Assembly: GCA_049323835.1 (NCBI GenBank)
Contig: JBMOOJ010000095.1
Coordinates: forward strand, 1-64,000
Length of the DNA stretch: 64,000 nucleotides
Source of the DNA: SG-bin9 sp049323835
GTDB taxonomy: Bacteria; Pseudomonadota; Alphaproteobacteria; Rhizobiales; Xanthobacteraceae
Direction: 5' to 3'
Shown here: piece after piece, positions 44,238-51,862 of the stretch
Layout of the letters: each line of letters starts with the position of its first letter
Position numbering within the stretch: position 1 is the first letter of the stretch
The notes under the pieces: model-generated
Databases searched by the model: none
The model's input: the letters and a program-made list of their open reading frames with translations, nothing else
What the model was told of the DNA's origin: nothing
Translations under genes and position numbers: made by a program

Positions 44238-44783
44238 CTAATAGACCGACTCGATCGTGCTCATGTGGCGGACCCACTCGACGAGATAGAGCGACACGGA
44301 AAGCAGCGTCAATACGGTCACGCAGGCCATCAGGATCACGTCGAACGGTTCCGGCGACAGACCGAAGCCGAGCGCAGCAAGAATGAGTGCCGCGAACGCG
44401 ACCTGCGCCACGGTGTTGAGCTTCGACACCATCAGCGGCTTCATCGGGATCGGCTTGCCGAACAGCCACGATATGATCACCGCACCGACGATCATCAGGT
44501 CGCGCGACACGACCAGGATGACAATCCAGCGCGGCACCGCCCCCCAGATGCCGAGCGCGACATAGATCGAAACCAGAAGCGCCTTGTCGGCGACCGGATC
44601 GAGCAGCGCGCCGAGCTCGCTCGACATATTGAACCGCTTGGCGAGGAAACCGTCGATGGCGTCGCTGACACCCGCCACCAGGAATACGGCGAACGCGATG
44701 GTCATCTGGTTCGCGGCAATTGCCCAGACGATGACCGGTACCAGCAGGATGCGGCCAAGTGTGATGATGTTCGGGATATTCAC
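44238..44783 (-). CDS. pgsA: CDP-diacylglycerol-glycerol-3-phosphate phosphatidyltransferase (PgsA type)
   Basis: 181 residues with about six membrane helices and the CDP-alcohol phosphotransferase motif DAIDGFLAKRF then LGALLDPVADK (D-G-x2-A-x-R..G-x3-D-x3-D). It makes phosphatidylglycerophosphate, the precursor of phosphatidylglycerol and cardiolipin. GTG at 44783 gives the usual NIPNIITLGRILLVP start. It diverges from purM. The gene order PgsA-HdaA-Ppk is typical for the group. Confidence 0.9.
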   Translation of the reverse strand: MNIPNIITLGRILLVPVIVWAIAANQMTIAFAVFLVAGVSDAIDGFLAKRFNMSSELGALLDPVADKALLVSIYVALGIWGAVPRWIVILVVSRDLMIVGAVIISWLFGKPIPMKPLMVSKLNTVAQVAFAALILAALGFGLSPEPFDVILMACVTVLTLLSVSLYLVEWVRHMSTIESVY

Positions 44784-44923
44784 GCGACGTTCCAGGCCCC
44801 CGGCATTCGGCTTTCCGCTCTCGTTACCCCCGCCTCTAAATAGTACATGTGCGCATCGGTGGCGAGGCATTGCGCGGCATCAAATTCCGACGTAACCACC
44901 GCGTAAACCTCCTGGAAAGCGGC

Positions 44924-45997
44924 ATGACGCACCCCAAAAACGGCCTTTCCTATTCAGACGCGGGCGTCGACATCGACGCAGGCAACCGGCTGGTCGACCT
45001 GATCAAGCCGATGGTGCGCGCCACCGCCCGCCCCGGAGCGGACGCCGAAATCGGCGGCTTCGGCGGGCTGTTCGACCTGAAGGCCGCCGGCTTCAAGGAT
45101 CCGGTGCTCGTTGCTGCCACCGACGGCGTCGGAACCAAGGTGAAGATCGCTATCGAAACCGGGCTGCATGCGGGCATTGGCATTGATCTCGTCGCCATGT
45201 CGGTGAACGACCTTGTCGTGCAGGGCGCGGAGCCGCTGTTCTTTCTCGACTACTTCGCCTGCGGCAAGCTCGATCCCGAAGCGACGGCTGCAATTGTCGC
45301 CGGCGTCGCCGAAGGCTGCCGTGAATCCGGCTGCGCATTGATCGGCGGCGAAACCGCGGAGATGCCCGGCCTCTACAAAGATGGCGATTACGATCTCGCG
45401 GGCTTTGCCGTCGGCGCGGCCGAGCGCGGCACGTTGCTGCCACGGCCCGACATCGCCGCCGGCGATGCGGTGATCGGTCTCGCCTCCTCCGGCGTTCATT
45501 CGAACGGCTTCTCGCTGGTGCGCAAGATCGTCGAGCACACCGGTCTCGGCTTCGACGCGCAGGCCCCCTTCGCGCCGGTGATGACGCTTGGCGGCGCGCT
45601 GCTGACGCCGACGCGGCTCTATGTAAAGTCGTGCTTGCGCGCGATCCGCGAAACCGGGGCTGTCAAGGGGCTCGCCCACATCACCGGCGGCGGCTTCACC
45701 GACAACATCCCGCGCGTGCTGCCGAAGACGCTCGGGGTGCGCATCGATCTCGGCCGCGTGCCGGTGCTGCCCGTCTTCAAGTGGCTCGCAGCCGAAGGCG
45801 GCGTTGCCGAGCTTGAAATGCTGCGCACGTTCAACTGCGGCATCGGCATGATCGCCGTCGTCAACCCGGATGCGGTCACGCAGGTGATCGGCGTGTTGAA
45901 GGACAACGGCGAGACCGCCGTTCATCTCGGCGAAGTGATCGAAGCCAAGGGGGATGAGCGCGTCGTTTATGATGGCCATCTCGACCTGACGCAGTAA
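44924..45997 (+). CDS. purM: phosphoribosylformylglycinamidine cyclo-ligase (AIR synthetase)
   Basis: 357 residues, standard length. Motifs: GLSYSDAGVDIDAGNRLVD at the start, VAATDGVGTKVKIA, ALIGGETAEMPGLY and GLASSGVHSNGFSLVR, quoted as family landmarks. It catalyses the fifth step of purine synthesis. Start ATG at 44924. purN follows 4 bases after the stop, so the two are one transcription unit. Confidence 0.95.
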   Translation: MTHPKNGLSYSDAGVDIDAGNRLVDLIKPMVRATARPGADAEIGGFGGLFDLKAAGFKDPVLVAATDGVGTKVKIAIETGLHAGIGIDLVAMSVNDLVVQGAEPLFFLDYFACGKLDPEATAAIVAGVAEGCRESGCALIGGETAEMPGLYKDGDYDLAGFAVGAAERGTLLPRPDIAAGDAVIGLASSGVHSNGFSLVRKIVEHTGLGFDAQAPFAPVMTLGGALLTPTRLYVKSCLRAIRETGAVKGLAHITGGGFTDNIPRVLPKTLGVRIDLGRVPVLPVFKWLAAEGGVAELEMLRTFNCGIGMIAVVNPDAVTQVIGVLKDNGETAVHLGEVIEAKGDERVVYDGHLDLTQ

Positions 45998-46001
45998 GAC
46001 C

Positions 46002-46598
46002 ATGACGCGTTTGCGCCTCGGCTTTCTGGCTTCGCATGGCGGCACCAGCATGCGCAGTATCGTCAAGGCGATCGACAGCGGCGAACTCACCGCCGATGCA
46101 TGTGTTCTCGTCTGCAACAATGCCGACGCCCCTGCACTTGCCTTCGCGCGCGAACGCGGGCTGCCGGCACATCACATCAGCGCAAAGTCGGCCGGTGGCG
46201 AAGATGCCGCCGACGCCGCGATCTGCCGGACGCTTGAGGATGCAGGTTGCAACTGGATCGTGATGTCGGGCTACATGCGCAAGCTCGGCCCGAAAACACT
46301 GAAGGCGTTCGAGGGGCGCATTCTCAACATCCACCCCGCGCTGCTACCGAAGTTCGGCGGTCAGGGCATGTATGGCCGCCGCGTGCATGAGGCGGTCGTT
46401 GCCGCCGGCGAAACGATCAGCGGCATCACCATCCATCTCGTCGATGGCGAGTACGATCATGGCGCGATCATCGCGCAGCGCGAAGTTCCCGTACTGCCCG
46501 GCGATACGGCGGAAGATCTGGAGCGCCGCGTCGCGAGCGCCGAGCCGCCGTTCTTCGTTGATGTGCTGAAGACAATCGCGGCCGGCACATCCATCTGA
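46002..46598 (+). CDS. purN: phosphoribosylglycinamide formyltransferase, variant
   Basis: 198 residues. Formyl-transfer residues are present: NIHPALLP (Asn and His) and HLVDGEYDHG (Asp). The phosphate-binding loop reads SHGGTSM instead of the common S-G-x-G-S-N, and the sequence around FGGQGMYGRRVHEAV is like a sub-branch of PurN with that motif. It uses 10-formyl-THF to formylate GAR, step three of purine synthesis. It starts 4 bases after purM, tightly coupled. Confidence 0.85.
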   Translation: MTRLRLGFLASHGGTSMRSIVKAIDSGELTADACVLVCNNADAPALAFARERGLPAHHISAKSAGGEDAADAAICRTLEDAGCNWIVMSGYMRKLGPKTLKAFEGRILNIHPALLPKFGGQGMYGRRVHEAVVAAGETISGITIHLVDGEYDHGAIIAQREVPVLPGDTAEDLERRVASAEPPFFVDVLKTIAAGTSI

Positions 46599-46739
46599 CG
46601 TGGCTGGATCAGGTGTGACCTCATCACCACACGGCCCGTCAATGCGGCGCGTCACCCGCCTGCCATCGTTGACCCCACCTCCGAATTCGGGACAATTTCC
46701 GCTTGTTCGTCCGCATTTGAACTGAAAGCACAGCACCGG

Positions 46740-47888
46740 ATGCCGGCACCGCGCACCCACATCATTCGCAAGCGCGCACGGGTGCTCATCCTTCTGATCA
46801 GCGCCACAACCTTCGCGCTGAGCACGATGAGCAACGGCGCGCTGGCGCAGTTCGCCGGACCTCCTCCCACGTCCTCATCGCCACCCGCAGCCACACCGCC
46901 ACCCGTGCTCCCGCAACTGACGGACATGAACAGCCGGCTGGCGGCAACTTCAGCGCTCACCGATCTCGGCACCAATTTCCTGCGCCGGCTCGGCAATCAC
47001 GCGACGTGGGGATTTAATGCGGCGCTCAACAGCAATCCATCGGGTGCTGGCGCATCGCAAGGCGCAGCACCGGCAACGTTCCCCGTCAGGGTGTGGGGCG
47101 AGGCTTATGGCCTGTCATCACGCACGGGCGCGCAGGGTACGTTCGTCGGCGACAAGCGCGAGACGGCCGGTGGCGTGGCGGGCTTCGGCGCGACAATCGC
47201 GCCGAACTTCAGCGTCGGTGTGTGGGCCGATCAGAGCCACACCAAGATCGATGTGCCGCTTGCGGCGCAATCGGCCAAGCTCGATCTCACGCAGGTCGGC
47301 ATCAACGCCTCCTACACCATCGGCGCGTGGACACTGGCGGCGGCTGGCGTGCATGGCTTCGGCAACATTTCGGCGCAACGGGCAACCGCCCTGGGGATCG
47401 CCGGCTCGGGCTACAATGGACACGTGGATGCCGCGCTCGCCGAGCTCAGCTACTATTGGAGCCTCGGCCAGGGCCGCGTGGTGCCGAAAGCCTCGTTCGA
47501 GTACCTGCGCGCCGTCACCGATGCGTTCAGCGAGTACGGCGGCCTCAATCCGGTGAGCGCGGGACGAGCCGCCGCGGAGCGCACGCGCGTCCTCGCCGGC
47601 GCCGAAGTCGGACACTACTGGATCGTCGACCGGCGGGTGATCGACATCTCCGCCTACGGCAAATTCGTCGACAACCTGCACCAGAACATCAGCTCCGTTC
47701 AGGTCAGCCTCGGCACCAACAGCATCGCCGTACAGGGTATCCGCGAGAGCCGGTACGGCGCGGACGCAGGCGCCTCGCTCTCGATCGGCCTGACCGACGC
47801 AATCCGTCTCTACCTGAACTACGACGGCAAGTTCCGTGACGGCTTCGAATCTCACCAAGGCCTGCTCGGCCTTGAAGTGAAGTGGTAG
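46740..47888 (+). CDS. autotransporter-like outer-membrane beta-barrel protein
   Basis: 382 residues. A basic start and hydrophobic leader (LILLISATTFALSTMSNGALA) form a signal peptide, followed by a proline/serine-rich passage (about 38-60). From about 110 (VRVWGEAYGLSSR) the alternating pattern of amphipathic strands and the last residue Trp (LEVKW) match an autotransporter-type beta domain. It has almost no passenger. Likely an outer-membrane barrel; function unknown. No co-directional gene is close. Confidence 0.8.
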   Translation: MPAPRTHIIRKRARVLILLISATTFALSTMSNGALAQFAGPPPTSSSPPAATPPPVLPQLTDMNSRLAATSALTDLGTNFLRRLGNHATWGFNAALNSNPSGAGASQGAAPATFPVRVWGEAYGLSSRTGAQGTFVGDKRETAGGVAGFGATIAPNFSVGVWADQSHTKIDVPLAAQSAKLDLTQVGINASYTIGAWTLAAAGVHGFGNISAQRATALGIAGSGYNGHVDAALAELSYYWSLGQGRVVPKASFEYLRAVTDAFSEYGGLNPVSAGRAAAERTRVLAGAEVGHYWIVDRRVIDISAYGKFVDNLHQNISSVQVSLGTNSIAVQGIRESRYGADAGASLSIGLTDAIRLYLNYDGKFRDGFESHQGLLGLEVKW

Positions 47889-48269
47889 CCACCACCGCAG
47901 CGCAGCGCGGAAAAACAGGTTCCACAGCGCGAAAAAAGGCGATTGCGGGAGTTGGCAACTCCGGAATCCGCTGCTATCACCATCCCGGCTGTGCCATTCT
48001 GTCGCATGTCAGCACGATGCCATGGACGCGCAGCCAACGACCAGGACGGGCCCCTCTGGCAGTTCCCAAGGAACTGCGATGTCGGACTGGGTGATATCGG
48101 ATCGGCCCGGATGACCTCTGATCTCGAAAAGATCGTGTGCGCACGTTTGCTGCCCGGCGCTGTTTGCCGGGGCCGCAACGACTCGTCCCTGCCCGATTGG
48201 AACCAATCTGTACAACACGCACAGCGGACGGGCGTCTGAGCCGCCTGCAGTTCCGCAGGGAGAACGATC
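47889..48269 (+). promoter_or_regulatory. structured leader before the first terC
   Basis: About 380 bases without a gene. Hairpins: GCAGTTCC-CAA-GGAACTGC (48059-48077), GATCT-CGAAA-AGATC (48120-48134) and a CCCGGC/GCCGGG pair near 48150-48170. A final CCTGC-AGTTCC-GCAGG (48244-48259) covers the bases just before the GGGAG ribosome-binding site of terC. Note GCAGTTCC occurs in both the first and last hairpin, so alternative pairing is possible. I saw no match to the yybP-ykoY manganese riboswitch that controls many terC genes. Confidence 0.45.
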
Positions 48270-48977
48270 TTGGGAGTCAACGATACCGCCTTCTGGCTGG
48301 CGCTAGGCCAGATCATCTGGATCAACATTCTGTTGTCGGGTGACAACGCCGTCGTGATCGCGATGGCGTGCCGTTCGCTGTCGGACCGCGCCCGCTTCTG
48401 GGGCATGATCCTCGGCGCCGGCGTCGCCGTTCTGCTGCGCATCATCTTTACCGGCATCGTGACGACGATCATGAACGTGCCTTATCTCAAGGCCGCGGGC
48501 GCCGTCGCGCTGTTCTACATCGCGATCGATCTGATCAAGCCGAAGGCGGAGGAACATGACGAGGGCGTTGCCGGTGCCGACACGCTGATGAAAGCGATGG
48601 TCACCATCGCCATCGCCGACGTCGTGATGAGCCTCGACAACGTGATCGCCATCGCCGCTGTCGCGAAGGGAAGCTGGCTGCTGCTTCTCATCGGTCTCGG
48701 CATCTCGATCCCGATGATCGTCGCCGGCAGTGCGATCGTCATGAAGATGCTCGACCGCTTCCCGGTTCTCGTATGGGCGGGTGCGGCGCTGCTCGGCTGG
48801 ATCGGCGGCGACCTGTTGCTGAACGACGTGGGTGTGATCAGCTACCTCGGCAAGGACGTCGCGCATGCATGGGAGAAGCCTGCTGCGATCGGCGGCGCGC
48901 TGTTCGTGGTTCTGGTGGGCGCCTATCTCTACTATGTGCGCCGCGCCGAAGCGACGGCGAACCAGCACTCGAAGTAA
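48270..48977 (+). CDS. TerC-family membrane protein
   Basis: 235 residues, about seven membrane helices. The two acidic helix motifs are NILLSGDNAVVIAM and ADVVMSLDNVIAIAA, where the Asp residues line a metal-ion path. TerC proteins export or handle Mn2+ and calcium or support membrane-protein metalation. Start is TTG at 48270 with GGGAG upstream, in a hairpin. It is the first of two TerC genes in 2 kb; a terminator follows at 49005. Confidence 0.88.
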   Translation: MGVNDTAFWLALGQIIWINILLSGDNAVVIAMACRSLSDRARFWGMILGAGVAVLLRIIFTGIVTTIMNVPYLKAAGAVALFYIAIDLIKPKAEEHDEGVAGADTLMKAMVTIAIADVVMSLDNVIAIAAVAKGSWLLLLIGLGISIPMIVAGSAIVMKMLDRFPVLVWAGAALLGWIGGDLLLNDVGVISYLGKDVAHAWEKPAAIGGALFVVLVGAYLYYVRRAEATANQHSK

Positions 48978-49277
48978 CGCGGTCAAGCGCCGGCAATGAC
49001 GGAAGCCGCGCTCGCAAGAGCGCGGCTTTTCATTGCTGCCGCACCGTTGCCGGATTGCGCCTGCGCGTTGCCCGGGATGCCGCTGGAACCGTTGCGCGTC
49101 CGACCTTTCACTTTCACCCCTGCTCCAACCTGGACGGCTGCGATGGCGGCAAACGCAATGCCAAAAATTGCGACGTTGCGTCGCTTGCGACATTGACGCG
49201 CGTGTCAGATCGTCTCACGTCAATTCGTCGCATTCTCAGCGGCCGCCTCCGTTCTACAAGGAAACAAACGCGAGCAA
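48978..49277 (+). other. gap between first terC and the small membrane gene
   Basis: Holds a strong terminator at 49005-49031 just after terC. The rest contains no recognisable gene; it is somewhat cytosine-rich and may carry the promoter of the following small gene. Confidence 0.5.
49005..49031 (+). terminator. intrinsic terminator after the first terC
   Basis: AGCCGCGCTC, loop GCAA, GAGCGCGGCT, followed by TTTTC. A perfect 10-bp stem. Confidence 0.85.
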
Positions 49278-49673
49278 GTGGCGTTCAATCGCAGCGGCGT
49301 ACGTGACCGCTGCGCCCTGCTCGCAACAGACGGCAAGACGGTGCCAATCGAACTTACAACCTCAAAATCACCCACGCGATGGGACGGACCGAAGTTCACC
49401 CTCGCGATCGCACTCATCCTAGGAATTTTGTTGTTCGGCTCGTCGATGTGGTTCCTGCCGCATCCGATCGTGCTGCCGGTATTGAGCGTCGCCGCTATTT
49501 GCGGGGCAATTATCGTCGCTCTGATCGCCTGGCTGTCGGCGCGGCGCGAGACCCTGCACGATCTTAGCTACTGGGACGTGGTCGGCGCAATGACGATGGT
49601 TGGAATCTGCGCGGCTTTGCTGAGCGATCCCGAACAGGCGATCCCGCTCCTCGAGCAACGCCAGAACAAGTAA
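49278..49673 (+). CDS. small membrane protein between two terC genes
   Basis: 131 residues as an open frame from GTG 49278; a GTG at 49341 would give a 110-residue protein starting PIELTTSKSP just before the first helix. Helices: LAIALILGILLFGSSMWFL and the longer VLSVAAICGAIIVALIAWL, perhaps a third later. The tail is charged. It ends 18 bases before the second TerC gene, so they are likely expressed together. No family known. Confidence 0.6.
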   Translation: MAFNRSGVRDRCALLATDGKTVPIELTTSKSPTRWDGPKFTLAIALILGILLFGSSMWFLPHPIVLPVLSVAAICGAIIVALIAWLSARRETLHDLSYWDVVGAMTMVGICAALLSDPEQAIPLLEQRQNK

Positions 49674-49691
49674 CCGCGCGGACTCCACAAA

Positions 49692-50339
49692 ATGCTAGAA
49701 CTGTTTACGGCTCAGGCACTGACTGCGCTGGCCCAGGTCATCATGATCGACCTGGTGCTCGCGGGCGACAACGCGATCGTCATCGGACTTGCCGCGGCAG
49801 GATTGCCGAAGCATCAGCGGCGCAAGGCCATCATGATCGGCATCGGCGCAGCGACGATCCTGCGCATCATCTTTGCTGCTGCGACGACGCAACTCCTGCA
49901 GATCGTCGGCCTGCTGCTGGCGGGCGGCATCCTGCTGCTCTGGGTCTGCTGGAAAATGTGGCGCGAGCTGCGGGATCAGCACCACCACGCGGAAGACGCT
50001 GCCGCGCAGACGCTCGCCGCGGAGAACGCTCCCGACGTCCCGCAAAAGACATTGGCGCAAGCCACCTGGCAGATCCTCATCGCCGACGTCTCGATGTCGC
50101 TCGACAACGTGCTGGCGGTGGCCGGCGCCGCGCGCGACCATCCCTACATCCTGATGTTCGGACTTGTGCTGTCGATCGCGCTGATGGGCGTCGCCGCAAG
50201 CTTCATCGCCCAGCTGCTGAACAAGCACCGCTGGATCGCCTATGTCGGTCTCGCGATCATCCTCTACGTGGCCGGCGAAATGATCTATCGCGGCACCAAG
50301 GAAGTTCTGCCCGCAGTAGCGGCCATGAGCGGCGGTTAA
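49692..50339 (+). CDS. TerC-family membrane protein (YjbE-like)
   Basis: 215 residues with about six helices. The key motifs are IMIDLVLAGDNAIVIGLAAA and IADVSMSLDNVLAVAGAA. A His-rich cytoplasmic loop (RDQHHHAEDAAAQTL) lies between helices 3 and 4 and may bind metal. It differs from the first TerC, so it is a paralogue rather than a recent copy. Ends before a bidirectional terminator shared with ndk. Confidence 0.88.
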   Translation: MLELFTAQALTALAQVIMIDLVLAGDNAIVIGLAAAGLPKHQRRKAIMIGIGAATILRIIFAAATTQLLQIVGLLLAGGILLLWVCWKMWRELRDQHHHAEDAAAQTLAAENAPDVPQKTLAQATWQILIADVSMSLDNVLAVAGAARDHPYILMFGLVLSIALMGVAASFIAQLLNKHRWIAYVGLAIILYVAGEMIYRGTKEVLPAVAAMSGG

Positions 50340-50367
50340 ACGCGCCCCGACGCGCCCCGCATGAATC

Positions 50368-50399
50368 AAAACAGGAGCGGCAGACGCCGCTCCTGTTTG
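50368..50399. terminator. bidirectional terminator between terC and ndk
   Basis: ACAGGAGCGGC (50371-50381), 4-base loop, GCCGCTCCTGT (50386-50396), with AAA before and TTT after. It can end both the plus-strand terC and the minus-strand ndk transcripts. Confidence 0.85.
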
Positions 50400-50431
50400 C
50401 TTTTCGAGGACCTGGTCCGAAGACCGTCAGT

Positions 50432-50854
50432 TCAGCCGACGATCTCGTTGCCGGAGAAGAACTGCGCGATCTCGATCTTCGCCGTTTCTGCCGCGTCGGA
50501 GCCGTGCACCGAGTTTTCACCAATCGATTTGGCGTGCAGCTTGCGGATCGTGCCGTCGGCGGCCTTCGACGGATCGGTCGCACCCATCACGTCGCGGTAC
50601 CTGGCGATGGCGTTCTCGCCTTCCAGCACCTGCACCACGACCGGGGCCGAAATCATGAAGTCGACCAGTTCGCCGAAGAACGGCCGCGCACTATGAACCG
50701 CGTAGAACGTTTCAGCCTGCTTGCGGGTCATCTGAATGCGCTTCTGCGCGACGATGCGCAAACCCGCCTTTTCGATCAGCGCGTTGACGGCGCCGGTCAG
50801 ATTACGCTCGGTCGCATCCGGCTTGATGATCGAAAACGTACGCTCGGTCGCCAT
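50432..50854 (-). CDS. ndk: nucleoside diphosphate kinase
   Basis: 140 residues. The phosphorylated active-site His is H117 in SIGENSVHGSD, and Lys11 in FSIIKPDATERN is the conserved base-binding lysine. It balances nucleoside triphosphates. Length and start are standard. Confidence 0.95.
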   Translation of the reverse strand: MATERTFSIIKPDATERNLTGAVNALIEKAGLRIVAQKRIQMTRKQAETFYAVHSARPFFGELVDFMISAPVVVQVLEGENAIARYRDVMGATDPSKAADGTIRKLHAKSIGENSVHGSDAAETAKIEIAQFFSGNEIVG

Positions 50855-51171
50855 GAGTTATCCTTGCACAGAAGCTTGGGGGAAAGATCGCGGGCTTATA
50901 ACGGCGCCCTGTGACGTGGGCAAGCCGCAACCGGGTGGGTCGCTGCCGCTTTCCAGACCGGCCCGGAAGCCCTGCCTCTTCAAGAAATCCCTGCTCCACG
51001 TGAACGGCGGTTCATGAAGATGAACCTCGTCTGACTGCGCGGGAAACGCGCATTCACCTTGAAAAACATCACCTTCCGGCGATTGAACCCGGGAAGAATT
51101 CGCTGCGTCTGACGGGTACGGGGCAACCCAACGAGCGACGCGGACGCGCCGCACTGAAGGAGACGACGACC
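50855..51171. other. gap between ndk and the His-rich secreted gene
   Basis: 317 bases that diverge between two genes. Beyond presumed promoters I see no gene, long repeat or hairpin. A small protein reading MEQGFLEEAGLPG on the minus strand has no support. Confidence 0.4.
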
Positions 51172-51411
51172 ATGTTGCGCAAGATTGCACTCAGCTTCAT
51201 CGCTGCGGCCTCGCTCGGTTTCGCAGCACTCACGCCGACCTCTGCCTCTGCCTGGCACGGCTGGCATGGACATCATCATCACCACGGCTACCATCATCAC
51301 CACTTCCGTCCGCACTTCTACATCGGCGGCGGATACGGCGGATGCTACGTGCGCCGCCTCGTGGCGACCCCGTGGGGCTATCGCTACCGGCTGGTGAACC
51401 GCTGCTACTGA
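51172..51411 (+). CDS. small His/Gly/Tyr-rich secreted protein
   Basis: 79 residues: signal peptide (MLRKIALSFIAAASLGFAAL, cleaved near SASA), then WHGWHGHHHHHGYHHHH, glycines, and a C-terminal YVRRLVATPWGYRYRLVNRCY. The mature part contains more than ten histidines and two cysteines, fitting metal (Ni or Cu) binding at the cell surface. Many Rhizobiales have such HGHHH proteins of unknown function. AAGGAG lies upstream of the ATG and a strong terminator follows. Confidence 0.75.
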   Translation: MLRKIALSFIAAASLGFAALTPTSASAWHGWHGHHHHHGYHHHHFRPHFYIGGGYGGCYVRRLVATPWGYRYRLVNRCY

Positions 51412-51448
51412 CCTCAGCCTCCCGATCCAGCTTCCTCCCTCGACTTGG

Positions 51449-51476
51449 ACCTCCGGCACCCGCCGGAGGTTTTTTC
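51449..51476 (+). terminator. intrinsic terminator after the His-rich gene
   Basis: ACCTCCGGC, loop ACCC, GCCGGAGGT, then six T. Follows the stop at 51411 by under 40 bases. Confidence 0.85.
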
Positions 51477-51616
51477 TTGGATGCAGATCGATTCGCCGAA
51501 AAAGGTTCCCGCCGGCTTGTTTAGATGTCGCAAACCCTCGTGAGAATTCACCCGAAACACTTCGCTTGGCCCGCCGTTGTCTTGAAGAAACGCAACGGAA
51601 CGGAGGGACAGTCGAA

Positions 51617-51802
51617 ATGCCACCGATGTACGACCTCACAAGCCGTTCGTCGCCGGATACCGCCACGAGCTACGCGGTCTGCGACGGCGTTGGCGAAAGG
51701 CTCCGCGATACGCTGAAGGGCGTCAATGAGCTTCCTCCTCGCCTCAGCGAACTTCTGCATCGCCTTGAGGAACAGGAGCGGCAGGACGAAACTGGCGGTT
51801 AG
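51617..51802 (+). CDS. small protein with a NepR-like pattern
   Basis: 61 residues, MPPMYDLTSRSS then GVGERLRDTLKGVNELPPRLSELLHRLEEQE. The later helices resemble the NepR anti-sigma pattern (G-x-x-L-R..V..E-x-x-P..L..LL..LE), although the usual Tyr is missing and the match is short. NepR restrains the EcfG general stress sigma factor, whose genes are not here. GGAGGGAC precedes the ATG. Sixty bases upstream of the ABC-F gene. Confidence 0.5.
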   Translation: MPPMYDLTSRSSPDTATSYAVCDGVGERLRDTLKGVNELPPRLSELLHRLEEQERQDETGG

Positions 51803-51862
51803 CCACCCAGGACGGCGGCCCTCGGGACTTGTTTTCCGCGCGCGCTTTGGTGAAAAGCGGCG

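Noticed and set aside
47889..48269. yybP-ykoY (manganese) riboswitch before terC
   Set aside because: I looked for the GGGGAGUAG core and the paired C-rich element and found neither; kept only as an unspecified leader.
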